Assembly: GCA_030829155.1 (NCBI GenBank)
Contig: JAURBD010000099.1
Location: forward strand, 1 to 5,825
Reading direction: 5' to 3'
DNA from: Flavobacteriaceae bacterium
GTDB taxonomy: Bacteria > Bacteroidota > Bacteroidia > Flavobacteriales > Flavobacteriaceae
Length of the DNA: 5,825 bases
Shown: in pieces, positions 1 to 5,786 of the stretch
Position numbering within the stretch: the stretch's first letter is position 1
Layout: each line of letters starts with the position of its first letter
Made by a program: the position numbers and the translations under genes
Notes under the pieces: model-generated
What the model was told of the DNA's origin: nothing
Databases searched by the model: none
Seen by the model: the letters and a program-made list of their open reading frames with translations, nothing else

Positions 1-1221
1 AGCACTCCCTACTGGCTTCTGAAGAAAGGAAGTTTGGGAACCTTTGCAATCGAAAATAAAGATTGGATCGGAAAACCACAAACCCCCAATCCCATTGTAA
101 TTGAATATCAGTTGGACATTGATGGAGTCAGTATAACCTTTGATGCTCCTGTACAGCACCGCAAAACAGATCCTGTTCGTGGAGAGGTAATCAACCCCTT
201 TTATGTATTACCCAAGCTCGGAGTTACTTTTGATAAGCCTGTCTTTCTTTTCGCAAATGATGAAGCACAAACTATTCGATTGAATGTAACCAGCTATGGA
301 GAACGTTATGAGGGTGCAATAGAATTGCGCCATCCCAAAGGATGGGAAATCGAGCAAACTACATTACCTGTTAAGCTAGAAGGAAGAGGAAGCTCCAAAT
401 TCTTGGAATTCCAAATAAAACCATCTGCCTCAGCAGAAAGCGGAACACTAAAACCCCTAGCGGTGCAGAGAGGTCAAAAAGAAAACGTCTTTGCAGTTAA
501 AACTTTAGACTACACCCATATTCCAAAACAGTTCATGGCACAACCCAGTGAAGCAAAAACTGTTTGCCTGAATCTGAAAATTCCAAAAATCAAAGTAGGA
601 TACATTGCAGGTGCCGGCGACACCGTAAAAGAACGTTTACAAACTGTTGGTGTAGATGTTCGTTCTATTGATATTGAAACAGCAACCCTTGCAGAACTCA
701 AAACCTATGATGCAATCATCGTGGGGATTCGGGCATACAATGTACTAGAATCCTTGGCATACAAAAATCAAATGCTGTTTGATTTTGTCGAAGCAGGAGG
801 AACATTGCTAACCCAATACAACACCAGTAGAGGTTTAAAAACTAAAAAACTAGCCCCCTACTCCATTCAACTATCACGAGATCGAGTAACCGACGAGTTT
901 AGTAAGGTTCGAATTTTAGATCCAAATCATATTGCAATGAATTACCCACACAAAATAACTGCTGAAGATTTTGAAGGTTGGGTTCAAGAACGCGGTTTGT
1001 ATTTCCCAAATCAGTGGGATGAAAACTTTACACCTCTTTTGGGTATGAATGACCTTGGAGAGTCAGAAAAATTAGGAAGTATTCTTATTGCATCTCATGG
1101 AAAAGGAACTTTTGTGTATTCAGGGCTCAGTTTTTTTAGAGAGCTTCCAGCTGGTGTACCAGGAGCCTATCGCATACTAATTAATTTATTAGCTTCAAAA
1201 AATGTTCTCAAAGAAAAATAG
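1..1221 (+). CDS. C-terminal part of a large PIG-L/LmbE-type deacetylase-like protein (5' end outside window)
   Basis: The frame is open from base 1 (first residues STPYWLLKKG) and ends at TAG 1219-1221, so 406 C-terminal residues are visible. A TTG at 34 could mimic a start, but nothing supports it over continuation upstream. Window residues about 60-155 form a beta-rich, NEW3/CARDB-like segment (FDKPVFLFANDEAQ, RHPKGWEIE). Residues about 195-400 look like a class I glutamine-amidotransferase-like (ThuA/BPL_N-like) fold: a strand KVGYIAGAGD, then LKTYDAIIVGIRAYN, FVEAGGTLLTQYN and a C-terminal GKGTFVYSGLSFFRELPAG. No catalytic Cys is evident at the expected elbow, so this domain is probably non-catalytic. 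Large Bacteroidota PIG-L proteins (roughly 800 residues) commonly end this way and commonly precede a sodium:solute symporter, as here. The zinc-binding deacetylase domain would lie upstream and is not seen, so the PIG-L call is inference. Its 3' end overlaps a small membrane ORF by 20 nt, suggesting co-translation. Confidence 0.72.
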   Translation, partial: STPYWLLKKGSLGTFAIENKDWIGKPQTPNPIVIEYQLDIDGVSITFDAPVQHRKTDPVRGEVINPFYVLPKLGVTFDKPVFLFANDEAQTIRLNVTSYGERYEGAIELRHPKGWEIEQTTLPVKLEGRGSSKFLEFQIKPSASAESGTLKPLAVQRGQKENVFAVKTLDYTHIPKQFMAQPSEAKTVCLNLKIPKIKVGYIAGAGDTVKERLQTVGVDVRSIDIETATLAELKTYDAIIVGIRAYNVLESLAYKNQMLFDFVEAGGTLLTQYNTSRGLKTKKLAPYSIQLSRDRVTDEFSKVRILDPNHIAMNYPHKITAEDFEGWVQERGLYFPNQWDENFTPLLGMNDLGESEKLGSILIASHGKGTFVYSGLSFFRELPAGVPGAYRILINLLASKNVLKEK

Positions 1222-1309
1222 AATTTATGCTTTCTTAGTTATTGGTAATATCATCTATTGGATTTTATTCGTTTTGTTCATGAATACATTTAACAGATGG
1301 GAACAATAG
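1202..1309 (+). CDS. 35-residue single-span membrane microprotein between deacetylase and symporter
   Basis: ATG 1202-1204 opens a 35-codon frame ending at TAG 1307-1309. The protein has a basic N-terminus (KKNR, residues 4-7), one hydrophobic helix at about residues 9-27 (YAFLVIGNIIYWILFVLFM) and a short polar tail (NTFNRWEQ). The positive-inside rule predicts a cytoplasmic N-terminus. The ORF starts 20 nt inside the upstream CDS and runs 13 nt into the symporter CDS, filling an otherwise unexplained 75-nt gap. That double overlap is typical of translational coupling in bacterial operons. There is no Shine-Dalgarno sequence, only an A-rich stretch (TTCAAAA) before the start, which is normal in Bacteroidota. 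I do not recognise the family. By position it could be an accessory or assembly subunit of the symporter, or it may only keep ribosomes moving across the junction. It is too short for usual gene callers. Confidence 0.62.
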   Translation: MFSKKNRIYAFLVIGNIIYWILFVLFMNTFNRWEQ

Positions 1310-2949
1310 ACTGGATCATACTGATAGGAACCCTAACTTTCATAGTACTTTATGGGGTATGGAAAAATAGAGAAAATGATTCTATTGTAGATTACCTCAA
1401 AGGTGGAAATCAAAGTCGTTGGTGGACCATTGGGCTTTCGGTTATGGCCACACAGGCCAGTGCGATTACCTTTTTATCTACCCCAGGACAAGCCTATCAT
1501 GACGGTATGGGATTTGTGCAATTTTATTTTGGACTGCCCTTGGCTGTGGTTCTTATTTGCCTCTTTTTTATTCCAGTGTACCACCGCCTAAAAGTATTTA
1601 CTGCCTATGAGTTTTTGGAAGAACGCTTCGACCTAAAAACAAGAACACTAACCGCAGTATTATTTTTAGTCCAACGCGGACTTGCGGCAGGGATTACCAT
1701 TTACGCACCTGCAATTATTTTGAGTGTAGTCTTGGGATGGAATCTAAAGTTATTGATTCTACTCATTGGATTGGTTGTGATTTTTTACACTCTAATTGGA
1801 GGAACACAAGCAGTAAACGTAACTCAAAAACAACAAATGTTTGTCATTTTTTTTGGGATGATTACAACATTTGTTTTCATAATCAACAGTTTCCCAAACG
1901 ATATTGGCTTCATAAAAGCGCTAAGAGTTGCAGGGGCTAATGGAAAGCTAGATGTTATTGATTTTAGTTTTGATCCCAACAGTCGTTACACTTTTTGGAG
2001 TGGAATTACAGGAGGTTTGTTTTTAGCCCTCTCCTATTTTGGAACAGATCAAAGTCAAGTGCAACGCTATTTGTCGGGAAAGTCAATAAAAGAAAGTCAG
2101 CTAGGACTTATTATGAATGGCTTTCTAAAAGTACCCATGCAGTTTTTTATCCTGTTGGTTGGGGTTATGGTTTTTGTGTTTTATCAGTTTGAACCTGCGC
2201 CCATTCATTTTAACCCAAAAGCAATAGAGTCAGTTCAAAACTCAGCCTATGCTGGAGAACTCAAAACCTATGAAAATCAATTGGATCAAATTCAAGAACA
2301 AAAACACAGCCTTTTGCTTCAATCCAATGCTCAAGATTTAGAGGCAGTAGCCAAGTTAGACACTAAAGAAAAAGAAATTCGTACAAAAGTAAAAACTCTG
2401 ATTAAAAAAGCCGATCCAACAATTGAGGTCAATGATAAAGATTATGTTTTTATTTCCTTTATTCTAAAATATTTACCTCAAGGACTCATCGGACTCTTGC
2501 TAGCCGTAATTCTATCTGCAGCAATGAGTTCTACCGCATCAGAGCTCAATGCACTTGCTGCAACCACAGTTGTTGATTTGTACAAAAGAAATCGAGAGGA
2601 ACAATCTGAGAAACACTATGTAAATGCCTCAAAATTCTTCACGCTCCTCTGGGGAGTAATTGCCATACTATTTGCCAGTTTTGGAAGCTTGGTCGAAAAC
2701 CTAATTCAGCTGGTCAACATTATCGGCTCTATTTTCTATGGAACCATTTTGGGAGTTTTTGTCGCTGCCATTTTTATTAAAAAAATCAAAGGACAAGCTA
2801 TTTTCTATGCAGCCATAATCTCTGAAATTTTGATTATTGGATTATTCTATTTGGATTTATTCGGATACCTCTGGCTCAATGTTATTGGAACTGCACTTAC
2901 GCTATTACTCGGGTACATTCTTCAGCTACTGCTTCCTAATGAAAAATAG
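1297..2949 (+). CDS. Sodium:solute symporter (SSS family) with long periplasmic insertion
   Basis: A 550-residue inner-membrane protein of the SSS family (LeuT fold, relatives of PutP, NanT and vSGLT), expected to couple Na+ entry to solute uptake. I count 13 hydrophobic helices at about 4-22, 43-62, 72-95, 118-143, 148-167, 178-197, 232-250, 270-298, 383-412, 445-463, 466-492, 499-519 and 524-546. Family hallmarks are the broken helix GLSVMATQASAITFLSTPG (46-64), SYFGTDQSQVQRYLSGKS (246-263) and LSAAMSSTASELNALAATT (406-424). Ser411/Ser412 fit the conserved Na2-site serines. Residues about 300-380, between helices 8 and 9, form a hydrophilic, charged insertion with a probable coiled coil (about 318-370) that topology places in the periplasm. 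The start is the ATG at 1297, inside the 3' end of the microprotein frame. Pairing with the upstream deacetylase-like protein suggests a carbohydrate-like or acylated substrate, but the sequence does not reveal it. No convincing terminator follows. Confidence 0.93.
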   Translation: MGTIDWIILIGTLTFIVLYGVWKNRENDSIVDYLKGGNQSRWWTIGLSVMATQASAITFLSTPGQAYHDGMGFVQFYFGLPLAVVLICLFFIPVYHRLKVFTAYEFLEERFDLKTRTLTAVLFLVQRGLAAGITIYAPAIILSVVLGWNLKLLILLIGLVVIFYTLIGGTQAVNVTQKQQMFVIFFGMITTFVFIINSFPNDIGFIKALRVAGANGKLDVIDFSFDPNSRYTFWSGITGGLFLALSYFGTDQSQVQRYLSGKSIKESQLGLIMNGFLKVPMQFFILLVGVMVFVFYQFEPAPIHFNPKAIESVQNSAYAGELKTYENQLDQIQEQKHSLLLQSNAQDLEAVAKLDTKEKEIRTKVKTLIKKADPTIEVNDKDYVFISFILKYLPQGLIGLLLAVILSAAMSSTASELNALAATTVVDLYKRNREEQSEKHYVNASKFFTLLWGVIAILFASFGSLVENLIQLVNIIGSIFYGTILGVFVAAIFIKKIKGQAIFYAAIISEILIIGLFYLDLFGYLWLNVIGTALTLLLGYILQLLLPNEK

Positions 2950-3064
2950 GAATTTGTTAATTCAACATTTTTAGCTAATTTTAAAAAACCAATCTTATCC
3001 ACTTCAATGAATTAAGCCCGTTTCTTCATTTGAATTTAGATTGGTAAACCCTAAAGTCAAAACA

Positions 3065-3298
3065 AATGAACTGGATAGAGCCTTGGAACATTACCAGAAC
3101 TAATCAGCTTACACCAAGAACTATTGTGCACTTTATGAGCAAAAACAGGGCAACACAAAAAAAGCTTTAAAATGGGTGGAAGATGGAATCGAAGATTTTT
3201 ATTGAGGTAATTCTAAAACAAGAAGTTACAATGAAGAGATCAAGCAAATCTATGAAGAAATGCTCTATGAATTAGAAGATGAACTCAAAGCAAATTAA
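3065..3298 (+). pseudogene. Decayed TPR-protein gene (C-terminal remnant)
   Basis: A single frame reads as a tetratricopeptide-like protein but is broken by TAA (3101-3103) and TGA (3203-3205) before a natural-looking TAA at 3296-3298. Pieces: NELDRALEHYQN, then 33 codons including YCALYEQKQGNTKKALKWV followed by EDGIEDFY, then 30 codons rich in Glu/Lys (EEIKQIYEEMLYELEDELK). The spacing of Tyr, Ala, Gly-Asn and Lys-Ala-Leu matches TPR helix pairs, and resembles the C-terminal TPR ends common in Bacteroidota. Two different stop codons, no frameshift between pieces and no plausible start indicate a recently decayed gene rather than recoding. In this frame the sequence is open back to TGA 3008-3010, but the stretch before 3065 is not convincingly coding. 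The rest of 2950-3064, directly after the symporter, is AT-rich and shows nothing I can assign beyond an 8-bp inverted repeat. Confidence 0.6.
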
Positions 3299-3307
3299 CT
3301 AGAAACC

Positions 3308-3333
3308 AAAAAAACCCTGCCAAGGCAGGGTTT
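3308..3333 (-). terminator. Rho-independent terminator of the DUF2911 gene
   Basis: Perfect 10-nt arms AAACCCTGCC (3312-3321) and GGCAGGGTTT (3324-3333) form a GC-rich hairpin; in practice 9 bp closed by a CAAG-type loop. On the minus strand it is followed by seven T (A-run 3308-3314 on the plus strand, overlapping the stem base). It begins 20 nt after the stop codon of the minus-strand gene. On the plus strand the trailing tract is only TTTAATACTT, so termination of plus-strand transcripts would be weaker. Confidence 0.88.
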
Positions 3334-3353
3334 AATACTTAAAAATTACACTT

Positions 3354-4190
3354 TTATTTTGTCCACTCAGCAAGAGAGGCCTCGTTTAAAGCAACATAAT
3401 CGGGATTACCAGCTTTTTTAGCCAATTCTAAGGAAGTTTTAGCCGCAGCAATTGCCCCCTCTTTATCGTTTAGTCCAGCAAGAATCAAAGATTGTTGACG
3501 GAAATACCAATATGCGTCACTTTTACCTTCAACTGCTTTTGCAATCCATTCTTTAGCTTTGTTTAGATCTTGCCCTTCTTGAAGATAATAAACCGCTGCA
3601 CTGTAATAATCACGGTGTTTAGGATTGTTTTTCATAACCTCTTTGATGGAAGCTGATGCTTTTGCAACAGTAGGTACTTCTAAAGGAATGGCTACCCTTG
3701 ATGTATCCCAACCCATGTTCAAGATTGCTCCATTGTTGTGGAGGTTAGATATCCAAATAGAAAAAGACTCAATGGATCCCCCTTCGGTTGGGGCGACTTC
3801 AACAGAAGTCGAAACCTTATCAGCATCCCAATCGGAAGGAGTTCCCCAATTAGACGTATCGTTGTAAAAGATAACCTCCCACATCGACTTTCCAGGACGT
3901 GTAAAGATTGCATATTCGCCAGCGGCAATTTGATTGCCACCAATTGTTACAGGATCACTAAAACTGATTGTTGTGTTCTTGTTTGCTCCTGTTCTCCAAA
4001 GCTTACCATAAGGAACTAAGTCACCAAAAATAACTCTACCCTTTTTTCCTGGGCGTGAAAATTTAATATTTACCTCAGTTAAACCAACAGTTTGGGATAA
4101 ATGGGAACTAGGACTAGGTTGAGGAGTCTGAACCTGAGCCGAAGCAAAAGAGCCCACCAAAAAGATTAAGCATAAAATCGTGTTTCTCAT
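3354..4190 (-). CDS. Secreted DUF2911 protein with C-terminal TPRs
   Basis: A 278-residue exported protein. Residues 1-18 are a Sec signal peptide (basic MRN, hydrophobic LCLIFLVGSF, ASA cleavage site before Gln19); there is no lipobox Cys, so it is probably periplasmic. A Pro/Ser-rich linker follows (QTPQPSPSS). Residues about 28-172 carry the DUF2911 hallmarks: VNIKFSRPGKKGRVIFGDLV, PYGKLWRTGANKNTTISFS, the IAAGEYAIFTRPG strand, WEVIFYND and WG. Residues about 180-278 are alpha-helical TPR-like repeats (HRDYYSAAVYYLQEGQDLNK, AKEWIAKAV, LNDKEGAIAAAKTSLELAKK). The length and domain order are usual for Bacteroidota members. The biochemical role of DUF2911 is unknown to me; a structural or binding role in the envelope is the most that can be said. 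The start is the ATG complementary to CAT 4188-4190, which gives a complete signal peptide. The gene is monocistronic: it has its own probable promoter and a strong terminator, with oppositely oriented neighbours on both sides. Confidence 0.93.
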   Translation of the reverse strand: MRNTILCLIFLVGSFASAQVQTPQPSPSSHLSQTVGLTEVNIKFSRPGKKGRVIFGDLVPYGKLWRTGANKNTTISFSDPVTIGGNQIAAGEYAIFTRPGKSMWEVIFYNDTSNWGTPSDWDADKVSTSVEVAPTEGGSIESFSIWISNLHNNGAILNMGWDTSRVAIPLEVPTVAKASASIKEVMKNNPKHRDYYSAAVYYLQEGQDLNKAKEWIAKAVEGKSDAYWYFRQQSLILAGLNDKEGAIAAAKTSLELAKKAGNPDYVALNEASLAEWTK

Positions 4191-4215
4191 AAAATCTGGT
4201 TTTGTTATTCAAATT

Positions 4216-4223
4216 CAAATGTA
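4216..4223 (-). promoter_or_regulatory. Probable -7 promoter element for the DUF2911 gene
   Basis: On the minus strand this reads TACATTTG, an exact match to the Bacteroidota -7 consensus TAnnTTTG. It lies 25 nt upstream of the DUF2911 start codon, implying a short leader of about 20 nt. No TTG or TTTG is found at the expected -33 distance, so the match is half a promoter only. Confidence 0.4.
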
Positions 4224-4344
4224 AGAATTTGTATTGAAATAATATGTTAATGAATCAGAATAGTATTTTGAGGTTTACTTACTCTTAAATACATATTAAT
4301 TTGTCTACTAAAAAAGTTTTAAAGAAAACATTTGTGACTCGAAA

Positions 4345-4566
4345 ATGAAACAAAATTTAGACTTGCCGAACTAAACCAACAATCAAAGCAATGGAATTAA
4401 TTTCAGATCTGATCTTGCTAAAAAAATTAGGATGAGAGCAAAAGACCTTATCATCGAAGAGACTCCCTTTCCCTTTGAAGATAAAAATCTGCAATATTTA
4501 ATCGGTTCAACACAAAATCATCAAGCAAAATTGGCGTCAAAAATGATTAAAAATTATTTTGTTTAA
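4345..4566 (+). pseudogene. Possible remnant of an unrecognised small gene
   Basis: From ATG 4345 one frame reads MKQNLDLPN, meets TAA (4372-4374), then stays open for 63 codons to TAA 4564-4566. The longer part contains NFRSDLAKKIRMRAKDLII, then EETPFPFEDKNLQYLIGSTQ and HQAKLASKMIKNYFV. The composition looks protein-like (charged, amphipathic), but I recognise no family. An intact sub-ORF of 44 codons starts at ATG 4432 and could in principle be expressed, but its stop lies inside the repeat block before the next operon. It may be a decayed gene with one nonsense mutation or chance open sequence. Between this and the DUF2911 gene, positions 4224-4344 are AT-rich and show no other feature I can support. 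Confidence 0.28.
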
Positions 4567-4592
4567 CATTTATTAATATTATTTAAACATTT
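4561..4592 (+). promoter_or_regulatory. Repeat block upstream of the SRPBCC-SDR-photolyase operon; candidate operator
   Basis: Two near-identical direct repeats, TTTAACATTT (4562-4571) and TTTAAACATTT (4582-4592), share AACATTT exactly 21 bp apart, about two DNA turns. The same bases also contain an inverted repeat, GTTTAA (4561-4566) and TTAAAC (4583-4588), separated by 16 nt. The block ends 2 nt before a promoter-like element and 24 nt before the operon start codon, where an activator or repressor would be expected. Photolyase operons are often controlled by MerR-type light or B12 sensors (CarH/LitR group), but no regulator gene is in this window. AT-rich sequence makes chance repeats likelier, so this is a candidate only. 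Confidence 0.38.
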
Positions 4593-4594
4593 TG

Positions 4595-4602
4595 TATCTT
4601 TA
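4595..4602 (+). promoter_or_regulatory. Possible -7 promoter element for the SRPBCC-SDR-photolyase operon
   Basis: TATCTTTA matches TAnnTTTG except for the last base and lies 14 nt before the ATG at 4617, so the leader would be under about 10 nt. No TTG element stands at the usual -33 spacing; that position is occupied by the repeat block, as would suit an activator-dependent promoter. Confidence 0.3.
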
Positions 4603-4616
4603 TCAAAAGTTTATTA

Positions 4617-5087
4617 ATGAAAATTTACAGACTCAAGATCATTCAAAAACTCCCAATTTCGGTTTCAAAAGCTTGGGATTTCTTGAGCGATCCAAGTAAT
4701 TTAAAAACCATAACACCACCTTACATGGGATTCAAAATTTTAGAGGGAAATGAATCCAAGATGTACGCAGGGCAGATTATCAAATACACTGTAACTCCTG
4801 TTTTGGGTATTCGGACCGGATGGGTTACCGAGATTACCCATGTTGAGGATCAGAAATACTTTGTTGATGAACAACGTTTTGGGCCATATGCCCTATGGCA
4901 TCACAAACATTTCATCAAAGAAATAAAAGGAGGAGTAGAAATGACTGATATCGTTGATTACAAGTTACCCTTTGGTTTTTTGGGTCGTTTAGCTCACCCC
5001 ATTCTAGTGAAGAGAAAACTAAAAGAAATTTTTGATTTCAGATACAATAAACTCATTGAACTCTTCGGAGCTTTTAAAGAACAATAA
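4617..5087 (+). CDS. SRPBCC (START/Bet v1-like) ligand-binding-type protein
   Basis: A 156-residue cytoplasmic protein with the SRPBCC helix-grip pattern. The N-terminal strand YRLKIIQKLPISVSKAWDFL (4-23) is followed by SDPSNLKTITPPYMGFKI (24-41), the strands GQIIKYTVTPVLGIRTGWVT (52-71) and FVDEQRFGPYALWHHKHFI (82-100), and a long C-terminal helix (about 122-150, KRKLKEIFDFRYNKLIELF) that would cover the ligand pocket. This belongs to the polyketide-cyclase/dehydrase-like group of COG4276 type, with the usual length of about 150 residues. Such proteins bind hydrophobic ligands or act as cyclases or lipid-transfer modules; no catalytic site or substrate can be assigned here. There is no signal peptide or membrane segment. 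It is first in an operon: its TAA (5085-5087) directly abuts the ATG of the SDR gene. The ATG at 4617 is preceded by AT-rich sequence without a Shine-Dalgarno, and its first residues match the family start. Confidence 0.88.
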   Translation: MKIYRLKIIQKLPISVSKAWDFLSDPSNLKTITPPYMGFKILEGNESKMYAGQIIKYTVTPVLGIRTGWVTEITHVEDQKYFVDEQRFGPYALWHHKHFIKEIKGGVEMTDIVDYKLPFGFLGRLAHPILVKRKLKEIFDFRYNKLIELFGAFKEQ

Positions 5088-5786
5088 ATGAATAAAAACA
5101 TTCTCATAATTGGAGGTTCCTCTGGAATTGGAAAAGCCGTTGTAGAACAACTTCAAGGCGATAACAACATTTATGTTGCTAACAGGTCGTCCGATAATTT
5201 AGACTTACAAAAAGTTACACACATACCCTATGATGCAATCAATGATTCCTTAGACACTTCTTTACTTCCTGAGCAATTAGATGGCTTTGTTTATTGCCCC
5301 GGAAGTATCAATCTAAGACCTTTCCGTGGTCTCAAACCCGAAACTTTTTACGAAGATTTTAAAATTAATGTAATGGGTGCTATCAAAAGTCTACAAGCTG
5401 TGTTGAAAAAATTACAACAAAGCGAACAGGCTAGTATTGTTTTTTACAGTACAGTTGCAGTTCAAACAGGAATGCCTTTTCATGCATCGGTTGCCGCATC
5501 AAAAGGTGCCATAGAAGGATTAACCAAGTCTCTAGCTGCTGAGTACGCTCCTAAATTCAGAGTCAATGCGATTGCTCCGTCGCTTACCGACACACCTTTG
5601 GCTGATAAGTTTCTAAACAATGAATCAAAACTAGAAAAAGCAAGTGAAAGGCATCCTCTAAAAAGCATAGGTTCCGCTGAGGATATTGCCGAAACAACTT
5701 GTTTTTTGTTGAGTGATAAAAGTAAATGGATGACTGGACAAATCATCCACTTAGATGGAGGTATTGGAAATTTAAAAACGAACTAA
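5088..5786 (+). CDS. Atypical short-chain dehydrogenase/reductase (SDR) lacking the catalytic Tyr
   Basis: A 232-residue Rossmann-fold protein. The cofactor motif is ILIIGGSSGIG (5-15), with Gly9, Gly13 and Gly15; NR at 32-33 after the second strand suggests NADP(H) preference. The usual NNAG is replaced by YCPGS (69-73). Asn94 (KINVMGA) fits the structural Asn and Ser121 (VFYSTVAVQTG) the catalytic Ser. The YxxxK motif reads VAASK (135-139): Lys139 is kept but Tyr is Val135 (codon GTT). The C-terminal part is canonical: AIEGLTKSLAAEYAP, FRVNAIAPSLTDTPLADKF and WMTGQIIHLDGGIG. Without Tyr, ordinary hydride-transfer chemistry should be impaired, so the protein may have altered chemistry or serve in cofactor binding. 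From memory, related photolyase-linked SDRs also diverge at this site; I cannot verify this here. The gene starts at ATG immediately after the upstream stop, and its TAA abuts the photolyase start, indicating strict co-expression. Confidence 0.92.
   Translation: MNKNILIIGGSSGIGKAVVEQLQGDNNIYVANRSSDNLDLQKVTHIPYDAINDSLDTSLLPEQLDGFVYCPGSINLRPFRGLKPETFYEDFKINVMGAIKSLQAVLKKLQQSEQASIVFYSTVAVQTGMPFHASVAASKGAIEGLTKSLAAEYAPKFRVNAIAPSLTDTPLADKFLNNESKLEKASERHPLKSIGSAEDIAETTCFLLSDKSKWMTGQIIHLDGGIGNLKTN

Noticed and set aside
34..36. TTG at 34 as the start of the first gene
   Set aside because: The frame is open to base 1 with plausible protein sequence, and the family is much longer, so the CDS is simply cut by the window edge.
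2988..3045. 8-bp inverted repeat ACCAATCT / AGATTGGT with a 42-nt interval after the symporter gene
   Set aside because: The arms do not extend beyond 8 bp, the loop is long and no T-run follows; compatible with chance in AT-rich DNA and not a credible terminator.
3065..3298. Stop-codon readthrough or selenocysteine (TGA 3203) instead of a pseudogene
   Set aside because: A second stop of another type (TAA 3101) interrupts the same frame, no start is evident, and no recoding hairpin is seen.
3625..4019. Plus- and minus-strand ORFs of 74-93 codons within the DUF2911 gene
   Set aside because: They lie wholly inside a strongly supported CDS in other frames and show no domain-like pattern.
4301..4334. 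Possible plus-strand promoter (TTG at 4301, AACATTTG near 4327) before the remnant at 4345
   Set aside because: The -7 box has a mismatch in the key first T, the spacing is at the limit, and no intact gene follows.
5480..5746. Minus-strand 88-codon ORF opposite the SDR gene
   Set aside because: It is antisense to a conserved SDR C-terminal region whose codon pattern explains its openness; no recognisable features.
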